From: Incurvaria masculella
Lineage: Eukaryota; Arthropoda; Insecta; Lepidoptera; Incurvariidae
Direction: 5' to 3'
NCBI GenBank assembly: GCA_946894095.1
Contig: OX335651.1
Location: forward strand, 7,400,501-7,464,500
Length of the DNA: 64,000 bases
Shown here piece after piece: positions 10,762 to 22,800 of this stretch. Position 1 is the first letter of the stretch. Each line of letters begins with the position of its first letter. The notes beneath the pieces are model-generated. The model was not told where the DNA came from and did no database searches. It saw only the letters and a list, made by a program, of their open reading frames with translations. Both the position numbers and the translations under genes were made by a program.

Positions 10762-11376
10762 CAATAGTTATAAGTATATTATATGCTAATACTTAAATAA
10801 ATAAACTATATATATAAATATATTAGACTAAAATAGATAGATATATAAATTTACAAACTAGCAATATAATCCTACAAAATATCAATTTACAATTTTCCGC
10901 CAAAATATGTAAAGTTAATGGTGAAAAAATAATTCTACTACAAAAACAGCAAACCTGCACTAAACACAACAGATAAACTAACAGTAAATAATGAAAAATA
11001 TTAAAGTTTTGAAAAGTGAAAAAATAAAATAAAATAAATAAAAAAAATACAGTTTACAGACAACAATACAATGCCCAACACAATAATATCGGATGCCAAA
11101 GTGTTGTTAAATAAGTGTAGCTAGTGGGAGCATACTGACATTTTACGAATATTGCTGTCCTTGTTCTTCCGTATAGATTAGAAGGGTACATAACTAATAG
11201 TGTGTGGAAGTTAACAGGAACACAATCAAAGAAAATAGACAGATGGTCAAATGTCAGAATTGACAGTAACATCAAATCAAAACAGCAATCGCGAAAATAT
11301 TGAAAGTTTACTGATTTTGAGCTAATGAAAACAAAAATGTATCATTCAGTGCACTGCTGTGCAAAAATATCGTAAC
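10762..11376 (-). other. AT-rich spacer between LINE ORF1 remnant and ORF2
   Basis: About 615 bases of very AT-rich sequence on the LINE minus strand separate the ORF1 stop at 11377 from the ORF2 ATG. No protein-coding signal is visible. Confidence 0.5.
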
Positions 11377-11709
11377 TCAGGGACGAGCAGGCTTTTTAAC
11401 GCGCACTTCACGAGTGAGACCAAGTCCAACGGGCTCCTTTGAGCCTGCAACGACTGTCTTCACCGCAGCCACGGCAACAGCAGCCGGCAGCACATCACCC
11501 GCGGTCACAGACGCCCCAGAAGAGCGTGCCTCCGCCGACGCCGGAGTTAGGCGCTGCAGTTGAGATACGGAGCGTACCCGCTGCTTGGATCCATCCGGGA
11601 GTAGCACGACAACACATCCATCCTGCGTCCAGCTTTTAGACATGCCAAAACTTTTCCGTGCTTCCAGGAAGATACGGTGGCGGCCTTCTGTCAGGAACTC
11701 CCCTGTTAC
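11377..11709 (-). pseudogene. LINE ORF1 C-terminal remnant (FP-C-like domain)
   Basis: The open frame on the minus strand begins after an in-frame TAA at 11710-11712 and ends at 11377. It reads EFLTEGRHRIFLEARKSFG, then MSKSWTQDG, LLPDGSKQRVRSVSQLQ and an Ala/Val-rich C-terminus. The pattern of FLEAR, then SWTQDG, then a short basic strand and SVSQLQ resembles the FP C-terminal domain found in ORF1 proteins of many LINEs. Its position just upstream of ORF2 on the same strand supports that. It is 5'-truncated. The domain name rests on pattern memory, so the call is moderate. Confidence 0.5.
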
Positions 11710-11804
11710 TTAAATATCAGACATCAAATCGTTACCCCCTGTAACGGACAGTGCAGGGCGGGATGGAATCATCTTTGCCCAAACAAACACTGTACCAAAC
11801 ATGG

Positions 11805-11912
11805 GGTCTATAATGAGATTCTCACCTGTGAGTCACACCACTTTCGTACTGATGAAATTACGTGAGTACGAAAGTTACTTACAAGTAAGGATCTCGCGAG
11901 TAGATAGGCTGA
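11805..11912. repeat. MITE-like repeat, copy 2
   Basis: The segment has GAGATTCTCACCTGTGAGTC, then TTTCGTACTGATGAAATTAC and ACTTACAAGTAAGGATCTCG followed by CGAGTAGATAG. It shares its end motif and the TTTCGTACT/GAAAT core with copies at 7321 and 43585. The two ends are inverted relative to each other, as expected for a small TIR element. Confidence 0.55.
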
Positions 11913-13730
11913 GCGAGAACATTCGCGCGAAATCTACAATAAGGTTTGCGTTGTCTTCTCCATTGTTCCACATTATTGTGTACGGAGTGAATCACCCTCA
12001 AGGCCACCGCATAAGGCATTGGCAGTTGCAAGGAAAACGTGTGGCGTCTAGGGTAAGAAAGATTGTCCGTTACAGAACGGAATTGGGCGGAACGGCTCCA
12101 GAGCTACGAAAAAAGTGCAGAGATGACCGTCACTTTGACATTGCACAAACTCAATCCTAATCTCACAAGGTAAACGCGCGGAACCAAGCAATTTCTATCT
12201 AAAATCATTATAAAACAACTTAAATTCCAATCGATACGAAATTCCACTCGAAATAACCATGGAGGTGAAGAAATTACAGGAGAACGGATGGAACTAAAAA
12301 TGTCGACACCACAATTGTACCGCAGGGGGCGTTAAAGCCGGGTTTGGCTCTAAGTGAATACATCATTACGAATGAAGAACAACCATCTGGTTTATTGAAA
12401 AATAGTTCTAATCTTAATAAGTTTTCCTACCAATTTGATAGCCTTAAATTTGGATCGTTCTCCCTTATGATGCATTATGTGTATGGCGATATAATGTTGT
12501 AAGTCGCGTTGCATCATTTTTGTGCGCTCGTATGGAAATTATTTCTCCATATAGACTAGGAGGTGGCAACAAAAATGGTAACGATAACGTAAATGGCTGA
12601 AACCAGGTTCACAGGATAAAGACCAGCCCTGTGAAGCTAAATGTGTCGGTCTGCCTGCTCCAAGAGGTTGAGTTACCTAGATAAGGCGCCTGAAAAAGTA
12701 ATTATCGTGATAAAAAAAATGATGAGGTAAATGGCTGCAAATAACGAAGCATGAAAGTAACAGTACATACTTGCTAGGTTATACCAAAACTGACAAATGT
12801 TTAGTTGCATTTCATAGTTATAGGCGATTTAGGTTACAGCTATAACTTTTGGTATTAATGTATTTAAATGTATTTAATTATAAAACTGACTGGTTATTGT
12901 TGTATAGAGAGATGCATAAAGGAATGATTCTGAGCAATTCTGAACCGTTTTAATGGTCAGGTACTCGGAACCTTGATTCGGTTCTTAGCCAAATGTTATT
13001 TCTTGCTCCTTTTTGCACCGAATGGCTCTGTTCGCTTTTGTCAAACTACATAAAGAAAAAAACAGCACGCATCTATTTTTCTGCAAAGTTTGATGGAACC
13101 GAACGCAAGAAAGCTTTTGCTTTTATGAGTATATTATACAGCATACCTAGGAGTCATCAAATCAAATTTAAACAAGCTCCATAACTCTTCAATGCTCTGT
13201 AAATCGCTGGTAAGGTGCCTTGCTAAGTCTGGTTTCGCGAGGTGAGGTGGATTTGGCTTTTCTGAGCAAAGGTGCGGTCTCTCGGCACAGCCACTCATAA
13301 CGGTTTTTCATAAAAAAGAAACAATACATTCCACACATTAAATTTTAATTAAAACTAGATGTAGTACAGAGCGCATCACCCTCAACGCCACAGCAGGCAT
13401 TGGCATTTGCAAGGAAAACGTATGTGGGTCAAATTCTAATGTCACACACATTAGAATTTGACCCACCTCGGTCATATTAAGTCGGTTTATAGAATAAAAA
13501 GAAATATTTGAGAAATGAGAGCTACGTTTGTGCGTTTAAAAACAAAACGTACAGACGTAGGTCTCAGTTGATTCATTTCATGTGCATAATATCAGAAATA
13601 TATTTCTTAATGTGGCTGAGGAATCGGGCACGACCCATTTGTGTGGAACCTGATCACCTCATTATCCTCTTAAGGTGACGCCGTTTGTACAGATCTTGCA
13701 AAGCACTGATGAAGTAAATCAAGGCGACTC
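11913..13730. other. Noncoding; 3' flank of zinc-finger gene with local repeats
   Basis: I see no gene. Near-identical blocks occur twice: CACCCTCAAGGCCACCGC with GGCAGTTGCAAGGAAAACG at about 11995-12050, and CACCCTCAACGCCACAGC with GGCATTTGCAAGGAAAACG at about 13378-13420. The second is followed by a perfect palindrome (13424-13466). Part of this stretch is probably the 3' UTR of the minus-strand zinc-finger gene. Confidence 0.45.
13424..13466. repeat. Perfect 19-bp inverted repeat, 5-bp loop
   Basis: The left arm GTGGGTCAAATTCTAATGT and right arm ACATTAGAATTTGACCCAC are exact reverse complements around CACAC. If the zinc-finger transcript reaches this far, it could form a strong hairpin in the 3' UTR. 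It could equally be a transposon-derived foldback. Confidence 0.85.
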
Positions 13731-13856
13731 CTAGTGTGAACCAGAGGCTGCGAGCTCGCCGCAATTCGCAGCCAACTCGTGTCTCTTGAGATTGCAGTCA
13801 TAGGCGAACGTCTTGCCACACCACTCGCACGCGTGTGGCTTTTCCGCAGTGTGCGT
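13731..13856 (-). CDS. Zinc-finger gene last exon: end of finger 14, finger 15, stop
   Basis: THTAEKPH completes the finger-14 linker, and CEWCGKTFAYDCNLKRH then ELAANC makes a C2HC-type finger 15. TAG is at 13731-13733. The acceptor is TTTGCAG. This exon is conserved even though it lies after the in-frame TGA in exon 14. Confidence 0.82.
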   Translation of the reverse strand, partial: THTAEKPHACEWCGKTFAYDCNLKRHELAANCGELAASGSH

Positions 13857-16800
13857 CTGCAAATGAATAAAACAGTGACAAAATTACATTGCTTTATTCA
13901 TGCAATAGAGGAGAGAAGGGTCAAGAAATCCAAAATTGTATTATTTGTACTCAGAAATGATGTAGATAAGTTCCTACCCACCTATCTTTTACGAATACAA
14001 CAGAATTTGACATCTAATGTAGAATGTCTTATTTCCAAGTGTCTTCGGCGTCAAGTCACTTGGCTACCGAGGCTCTCACATTTGCAACTGCCAGTTGCAA
14101 ATGTGAGAAAAGAACAAACGGGCAAAGCTCGTCTTGCCAGGGACTCCGGCTCCAGGCAGCGCTTGTCGATCATGGTTATCTATCGACTCACCCTGAAGTG
14201 GTTGGTGAGCGAGTGCTTGTGGGCGAACTGTCAGCTGCAGACGTCGCAGGCGAAGCGCTCGCCGGCGGTGTGCGATCGCGCGTGTCTCGCCAGGGACTCC
14301 GGCTTCACGAAACGCTTGGGGCACTCCGAGCACTGGTGCGTGCGCTTGTCGGCCTCCACGTGGGAGCGTGCGTGGATCTCTAGGGTCGACTTGTGCTAAC
14401 GGACAGGAAGGTGACTTTAAAAATTGCAGATCGCGTTTAGGAAGAGAGAGCTTAAAATTATGAACAGTAGAGTATCACTAATCCAGCACTATTAAGAACG
14501 GCCCGTAAGCAGTGTTCCCCATACAAACGTAGTTTACTAATCATTTGAAAAACACTGTTCCGATTTGCTTGATATTTAGTATCTAATATTCTACAATTAA
14601 TATCTGTGTCTGCACGTTTTTGTTTTGCTGAAGAGAGAATATATGAAGAATATGAAGAAAGACATACAAATTTTATTTTCTCTGTTGTGTGACACAGGAT
14701 ATATTTTTTCGAAAAAACAAACACGTGCAGACATATATATTTGTACGGGCACACCTTAAAGACCAGGGCTGCTGGATTATTGGAATGTTCGGACATTACC
14801 TACGCTATTTTGATCACAAATCATTAGTGCAGCAGAAGATACATGTTTAACAGAGAATGCAGCAGCGATCATATAAGCAGTAAGTACCTGCTTATATGAT
14901 CAAGCTGAGGAAGGAACACGTGCAGAGAGTGGTGGCGTAGGGTTCCGTAGTACTGAAATGCTGGATTAGTGAGACTACTCCATGATGACCAGAATATCAA
15001 TAATTAATTTATCTGTAGCCATTTCCATAAATGTTCTTACACTTGGCTTTGAAAAATATATACTAAACTGCTTTGAAACACTCTTTTCTTGAGTGAGTCG
15101 TTGAAAACTGTGCCTCATTGTTATAGCCAAATTTTAGAGAGAGATTTTAGAATAGAATTCAGATATAATTTATTTTAACACGTTAACACCATGTAGGTCA
15201 ACGGTGATCCCGAAAGAGCGCTAAATATGTTTAAGACACTGTAATACATCACCGGGCACCATTATATGCATTACCAGCATCATCGACTTTTGGTCGATTA
15301 ATTTCATTCAACAATGTCTCCAAAATGCAATAATTTATAAATTCATTATTACCTTAAACCAGTTACCACAGTATTCACATATGAAGGATGAACGCGATAG
15401 AGGGAAGTCCTTGCCAGTGTGTTTCTGTCGGAAGTGTTGCCAGTACATTCCCGTCGATGACATAATTTCCTCGCACTGTAATCAGAAAAAAAAAGAAGTC
15501 AGTTTCTAACAACAAAGATTGCGTAAGTTTAATGCACCCATGTTTTTACACTGAGAAGGGAACGAATTCACAAGTCCCATTTTGTTATCGGTGTGGCAAT
15601 ATTAAAATACGTAATAGTACTAAAGATGTAACAGTATGCCATCGCTCCTGGTTCCCATCCCGTCCTTACCTCCCCTTAGTGTGATTGGCATCTCTAACCC
15701 CACTTCTATTTCCAATCATTATGTGGGTGGGGTATACTTACGAGGCGATAAATATCAAAATACTACAATTACCCTGTCATTCGGGGACTAAAAACTCATA
15801 AACACTCATTTTTGATACATGTCGATACGTCACTTCAATACTTGACACTAAATACATTCATTTCCAATAACTAGATCACTCTGTAAATTTCTTTTGTCAT
15901 CCTTTCGCCACACATGTCCAAACCATCTTAACAAAACCTTCTCAATTCTCGTCACTGTATATATTCGTTCAGTTGACAATATTATATATTCTCTCACCCA
16001 ACTCATGTGTGAACTTGTCCTGCAAACTTTCCGCTAGGTGTCCTGACATAATTGTAAAGTTTATGTGCTCCAAGGCCAGCAAGTTTGTTATCACGAACAA
16101 AGAGGATGACTAACTCCAAACATTATAACTCGGGAACTGTTTCACTTCCAAGAACTAGATCAATCTGTTATTGTTTCATCATTCTATCGCCACCTATTCG
16201 CTCTACATGCCCAAAGTATTTAACATACCCTTCTCCATTCTCGTCACTTTATATTCTTTTAGTTGACAATAATGTGGAAATGATCCCGAAATGTTTCCTT
16301 GGCACTCCTCTAAGCTTCCTGATAATGACATAATCCAAGAGTTTACAATTTTGTAGTCACCAACATAGAAAGAAAGTCAAGAAAAATATAGTTTATTTTG
16401 CACATATACACATACAATAGTTATAATTAAGAAATTTGTTCTAATTACAGTTTACGTTGGAATAGTAAATATCTAGCAGTAGTGTGCAAAAATGGCCATG
16501 GCTCGGCATGCCAGGGAGGTACGTAAATTGCCCTGCCTGGCGCTAGAGGAGGATGAGGGACGTGCGAACTCGCCTGCACACACTGGGTGGGGAAGAGGCG
16601 CGCGGCGCTATCGTAGCGCTTGCTGCGCTTGTGCTGATCCTTGTGGTGACGCTTTAGCTCGGCGCTGCTCGAGAACCTCTCGCCGCACACCCGGCAACCG
16701 TTTCTGGGAAAACGTGAGCATTGACAGCCTATTTATCATTTAGCCGTGAATTCATTGGGTTTTTGCCCATGGCCTCTATGTATATCTTACTATAAATCTA

Positions 16801-19800
16801 ACCTAACCTTACTTATCTTACTCATTGTACCTAATCTAACCTAACCTACCTAATCTTACTCACTGTACTAGAAATAAGCTTAACATACAATGTCCTGAGA
16901 ACACAGACTAGCCAAAACTTCAAAGAGCTTGATTCACAATAGTGTTATATTGTACAATAAATTACCTTCAGTGATAAGAAATTTGAGTTGCGAAATAAAA
17001 TAAAATCAGTTCTTAGTGGTAAATTGTATTATAATATAAACGAAGCTCTCTCTGATAAAACCCTCTTTTGCGATTTAATATCATAAGACCAGTACATATT
17101 TATGTACCGTACTTTATTATAAGACTTTTTTTATTTTAATACTACACTGGTGGCGGTTTAAACCTACTGGTTTGATATTAATAATCCAACTCGCGGTAGT
17201 GGTACTTGAGTACCTCTCTCAAGCCCATGCTCTGTTCGTCTTGTAAGCACAGCCCGCTCATTCTAGGTCATGGTATGTGGTTTGACTGAACAACATGGAA
17301 GTTGGTACGGTACACACACATATCTTATCATTGAGGTGTTTATGCTATCCACTTTGTTGTAACTCGCCACCAGGTGGCCTTGCAGCATATCCACTTCTAT
17401 ACCGTGAAACCGATCGACAAGAATATTGGTTTAAGGTGGGCCTTCCAGCTCAACTCCCCATATAAACGTGGAAAGAAGATCATGCCCATATTTCTTGTCA
17501 GAGATCCATAATTGTTCTCAAAATAGCTATATTTCTGTCTGTCTTGGTCTGATGACAGTTGGCATTGTAAAATTGTGTTTGGTTTCTAAGTTATAAGGTC
17601 CGAAAGTTCGAATTTTTCGCGCGATTTATACAGTAACTTTGCAGGTGGATTACTCAACGATAAAATAAAAACATCTTCAACTAAAAATTATAATCAATTT
17701 GGTTTTTGTTAGATTTTTGACTACAGCAGTCGTGGTTTACTTTTAGCTATAAGTCGTTTTGCAATAAAAATTTTGGTAAATCTTGATTGATTGAGCACGG
17801 ATAATATTTTCATGATCACATTTTACCGAGCTCCGAGAGCCGGCAACCTAAGCAAGTGTTTTATATACCAGCAGCATTAAAATGTTTGCTGTGGAAACTG
17901 GTACACTCACAGCGCTTGCTTCTCGTGTTCATGCTTGGGCGAGATGAGTATGTGTCGTGTCCACGCCGCCGCCGACGCGAACTGCACATCACACGCGTCG
18001 CAGTACGGACCCGCCGCCTCCACCTGCTTCGCCGCGTCCGAGTCTTGCTTCACCTGCAGCAACCACTTTGTACACTCACGGCGTTCGCTTCTTGTGTTTG
18101 ATAACTCACCACATCACACAACCATGGAACTATAAATACCAGACCAGTATCTTACCAAATGCATTTTTTCGGCGTGGTGGTACAAGCCCATCTTGCTGAC
18201 GAAGGACTGGCCGCAGTCGCCGCAGATATGTTGCGATGGATGCTTGATTCGAAGATGACTAAGATGCGTTGACATCTTCCTGAAACAAGCACCATGTCAG
18301 CCATGTTGGCAAATAGCGAAAACCTTGGCGGGGCGCACTGAATCTAGCAGCAATTTACACTCACACAATAACGATTCTAAAATCTGTTTTTGAATAGTAT
18401 TGTGAATTTGCCATAATAGTTAACATTCGACCTCTCACCTAAACAATCGATAAGGGTTTTCAAATCTATGGAGAAAGTTGGCATTGAGCGAACTAACATT
18501 TGCGAGTCTGAGTTTGATTTGACAGCTTACTCATCGCTGCCGTAAATACGTTGTCGTATACGCTGAATCCGCGTTTTCATACAAATCCGTGGTAGTCCGA
18601 GTTCGATTTTGACAGCTTGAAGAAGTAAAACCACGTAATAAGTAGTAAAACTTGCATGGGTTTGAAAATTTTACGTAACTTCGAAATTCCGTAAATGACG
18701 GTCGGACAAGTTGGACTACGCGCTCTGTACCTGCAGTGAATATTTTTCCTACGCTACTTGCCCAGACTTAACAATTCTCCCTTGTGTCGAGTTTCAACAA
18801 TAATTAAATTTAATTGTATTGCAATTGTTCTAAAGCACACAGTATGTGTACATGCATACAAGTTATGACATTTCCCCTTACTGTGGGCAGAGATGATAGA
18901 TGATACATGTGGTATTCTCTTCATACATGCTCTTCGATTATTATTTCTGGCCACGCTAATTTATTTTCGGCCACCCAGGCATGCCAGGTTCACCCCCCTG
19001 ATTCCGCTCTGTAAATTTGCTGTCACTTATTCTAACATTCTCCATCTTTGTCACTACATTTCTTGTAGCTTACAACTTTTACTATCCCAACTGTTTAATA
19101 TCTTGTCTGGCAACCCTACTCTGCATAGTTTCTTTAAGGAACGCTTGCTATTGCATTTATACTTTACACTAGCACTTTGTGTTTAGGTTTTTTTAAACGG
19201 GTAAGAAAATTGTTGAAGTGGTCAATACGGTAATGGTGATGTTTATGTTACGATTAAAACCCGACGTTGGGCACATCTGCCTGGCAGATCCTGACATGCA
19301 TTGGGCACATACACACGCAACGACCATCACCAATAATAAACCATAGCCACATTCATTAAAATATATTTGCCAATGTTAGTGCTATAGTAACTTATAATTT
19401 TCCACTCACATAGTTGTTGCGCCGCAAATGTGACAAGTGTAGACGACGCCACGATGCCAGGCGAAGTGCTTCAGAGCTGTGGCTCTGCAACGAATGATGG
19501 TTTCACTACAGTCATTGCACATCATAAATATATTTATGTTATATCTTCATAATAAAGGCAGTTAGATCTTTAGTATTGTGGAAAAATTAAGGGCAATTTT
19601 TTTTATATAACTAGATATGGTCGGCTAATACCACATCTACTGTTGCGATATTAGCCCCAAACACCTCACGGAGAACTTTCCTATGTTGCACGACGAATCC
19701 CGCAGTCGCCTCTTATGATATGCTCAGAAAGAAATGCAGTGGGAATACTCATATTATTTTTAAGTGCCGGAACCCACGCATTATGAAAGTCCAATCATCC

Positions 19801-22800
19801 AGTCAAAAGGGTGTGCTCTTTCTTCTAGAAAACAAATTGATTTAAATCTTTCGCGTGTTCGTTTTGACTTTAAGAAATGAAGCCCAAGAAGCCTAGGAGC
19901 ACCTTTAGGGGCAGCATCACAGTGCTATGATGTGATAGTTTTGGTAACGTTACGCATTTGTTCCAGTCGACGTGGCGGGCCCTTGTCAGCCTATCCGACT
20001 CACCCTTCTTTGCAGCAGCTGAATGCGCAATGTGTTTTGGCAATTACTCAGCACGACAATATTAACTTTAAAGTGTGTGTTGAAGGAAAAAACCATGACT
20101 GCATGATTCAATCCAGGATTTCAACCTTGTTAATTTTAGTTCACATAAAAACTCAGAAATAAGAACGAGACAGTATAGTACAGTGGCTTACCGGTTGTAG
20201 CAGACGTGAGAACAAGCGTTGCAAGTGTACTTCTTCATGTGGTTGCAAGATATGTGCTTGTAGAGTTTGCGGCGCGTCCTGACGCGGATCTTGCATATGT
20301 CACACTCAAGGGGACCCGATGCCTGAGGTAAGGGAAAACATTAGTATAAAGATATTGTAATAAACACTATAAAAGGTAATAATATGGAGGCTAGAGTCCG
20401 ATGTTAGTAACGTATTGATTTTTTTTGAGTTTTTGTCGTTGTATTTATTTATTTTTGGTGTTGTACAACAGTAATTTTAATCAAATAGAAAAAAAAACAG
20501 CAATAACATATTCACACACAAAGTTAAAAAAGAAGTAATAAACTTTCAACAAAAAAATTATAATAATAAGAGAAACAAAAATACGATCCAATTTTCTATG
20601 AATAAATTTTTTTTATAGAAAATTGGTAATACTGAAAATTAATAATGCTAATTCAATCGGATTTCTTTTCCAGCTAAGATTCTTGCTATTTCTTCTTTTC
20701 TGTAATTGCTGAAATGATATTGATAAAGATAAAATATGACAAAGTTGAGTATACTGCCCGTGGATGATTGGGAAACAATAAGTATTCTTGGGAGTAGATA
20801 GCTGGAGATATGGAACAGCCATCATCCAGTGTGGAGCTCCTAGCAAAGAGGCCCACCGAAACCAGGTACACCGAGTATAACAGAATGACTAACAAACTGA
20901 CCGGATCATGCTTGAGCATGTGGTTGCTGTACGGTTTTGGCTCGTTGAATGTCTTGTAACACAGCGTGCACTTAAAGCGGGCCGAGCTGTAGCCATCCTC
21001 GTTCTGTCTCTCGTGAATTACCGCCATCATTTGTTCCTGGAATAGTTAAAATGGGTATTGTAAACCATCTTTACTTGTTCTATAAGCATCACTTACATCA
21101 GGTAATATAAATGGTAACTTTGGGAAGTCTTTTGTGGAAGTGTTTTGTGTTTTGTGAAAGAACTTTGTAAAGCAGACAGTGGTCTGTCAAACGTGCGCCC
21201 AGCACCATTTGAAAATTAAATGCATGAGATAGTTCGAAACATTGACCACAAGGACCCTGAAAAATAACTGTGGTAAGCCAATATCAGACAATAGTTTAAA
21301 CACCCACAGATTTTGAATGGTTCGTAGCCTAGTGGCGCGGGGACTAGCCTAGTGTACGAGAGGTCTGGGTTCAATTCCTCGCCCCGACATGCACCACTTT
21401 CTTTCTCTTTCTGAGTTTGATAAGTGCATTTCGTCACGAATGCGAGGAGCTCCATGATTCGGAATCCATGTCCAACTGTAATGCCCGGATTGGATTAAAA
21501 GATGGCCGAAACGGCAATAAAAAATTGTCCGCGTTTTCCATCCAGTTCAATGTAGCCGTGCTCATAAAGGGAAGGTCACCTAATTCCTTTGGGAACGTGA
21601 TGTATTGGACTAATATCATAACGGTAGTAGTGTGGTATTAGCCATCCATGTCAGGTTAAATAAAAAAAAAACAGAACACTCAAATCAGTTATAAAAAAAA
21701 TATCCGTTTTTCATCCCAAGTCATTTTCTTTTGGGTATGTTCTTCATTAAAAGAATACTTATTTATTAATTTATTTATAAAGGTTTGCCAACAGGTTGAC
21801 ACATTTACATTTACGTTTATACATCACATATTAAATATAACAGTGTGCAGACCCAATAACAGGCAAACACAAGCTGCATGTAAAGAACGGACATATTGCA
21901 ACACTAGCTAGGGTTCAGACGAGCGGGGCGACAACAAGAACGCGACGAGTCAAAAAGTGACCCCGCGCGGCAGTGAAGGCGGCGGCGCGGTGGGGTGGTG
22001 AAGGCGGAGGCGGGATGGACAGTCCGGTGGTGGAGATGACAACTACGCGTCGTCGGCGTCGCGCCGCTCGAAAGCAAACCCGCCAACTTAAACGTAGAAC
22101 AATTTAAAACAGAGAAACAGGGTAAACTTTTTAAGTAATAAAAAAAAAAACGTCAAGGGTGTCATCATCCAAAAGCTCATATTTCCAAATTGGAAAGCTG
22201 TGATGTACTGATGGACAAACAAAACGCCATGAAGAATATATAGAATAAAATTGTCCACGTTTTTCATCCAGTTCAATGTAGCCGTGCTCATAACGGGAAG
22301 GTCACCTAATTCCTTCGGGAACGTGGTGTATTGGGCTAATATCATAACGGTAGTAGTGTGGTATTAGCCATCCATGTCAGGTAAAATAAAAAAAACAGAA
22401 CACTCAAATCAGTTATAAAAAAAATATCAGTTTTTCATCCCAAGTCATTTTGTTTTGGGTGTGTTCTTCATTAAAAGTATACGTCAAGAGTGTCATCATC
22501 CAAAAGCTCATATTTCCAAATTAGAAAGCTGTGATGTACTGATGGACAAACAAAACGCCATGAAGAATATATGAGGGTTCTTAGTGACTAAAGATAAAAA
22601 TAAATTTCAGCAATGCTTTTAAATGTAACTGGACATGGATGGCTCACACAACACCTGAGCCTGTAGTCCCAGTTGTCTCCTAAATTGGCGTTTACGGCAA
22701 ACCGATCGACTAGCGTTTCCAAATGTATGAAAAAACTGAAGAGCGCGCGCAGTGGGCGTTAATCGAAATGACATTTGCGAGTCCGAGTTTAATTTGACAG

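Larger units (their letters stand above)
7404..11711 (-). mobile_element. CR1/Jockey-type LINE, minus strand, (TAA)n tail
   Basis: This is a non-LTR retrotransposon read on the minus strand. It has an ORF1 C-terminal remnant (11377-11709), a spacer of about 600 bases, a complete ORF2 (7921-10761), a 3' UTR of about 480 bases and a (TTA)n tail (7404-7436 on the + strand as TAA repeats). ORF2 has endonuclease and RT but no RNase H, as in CR1/Jockey-type elements. It is 5'-truncated within ORF1. It is flanked on both sides by members of the same MITE-like family (7321-7405 and 11805-11912). Confidence 0.85.

Noticed and set aside
11439..12160. Plus-strand open frames near 11439-12160
   Set aside because: They overlap the LINE ORF1 remnant and the MITE; no recognisable domain and no splice or start context.
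13779..14399. Plus-strand 206-codon open frame
   Set aside because: It is the opposite strand of zinc-finger exons 14 and 15; the minus strand has zinc-finger motifs and splice sites, the plus strand none.
16796..16860. CCTAACC runs as a telomeric repeat
   Set aside because: Too irregular and too short compared with insect (TTAGG)n arrays; simple intronic repeat is more likely.
21904..22086. GC-rich frame as an extra zinc-finger exon
   Set aside because: No Cys/His pattern and no splice sites that keep phase between exons 6 and 7.
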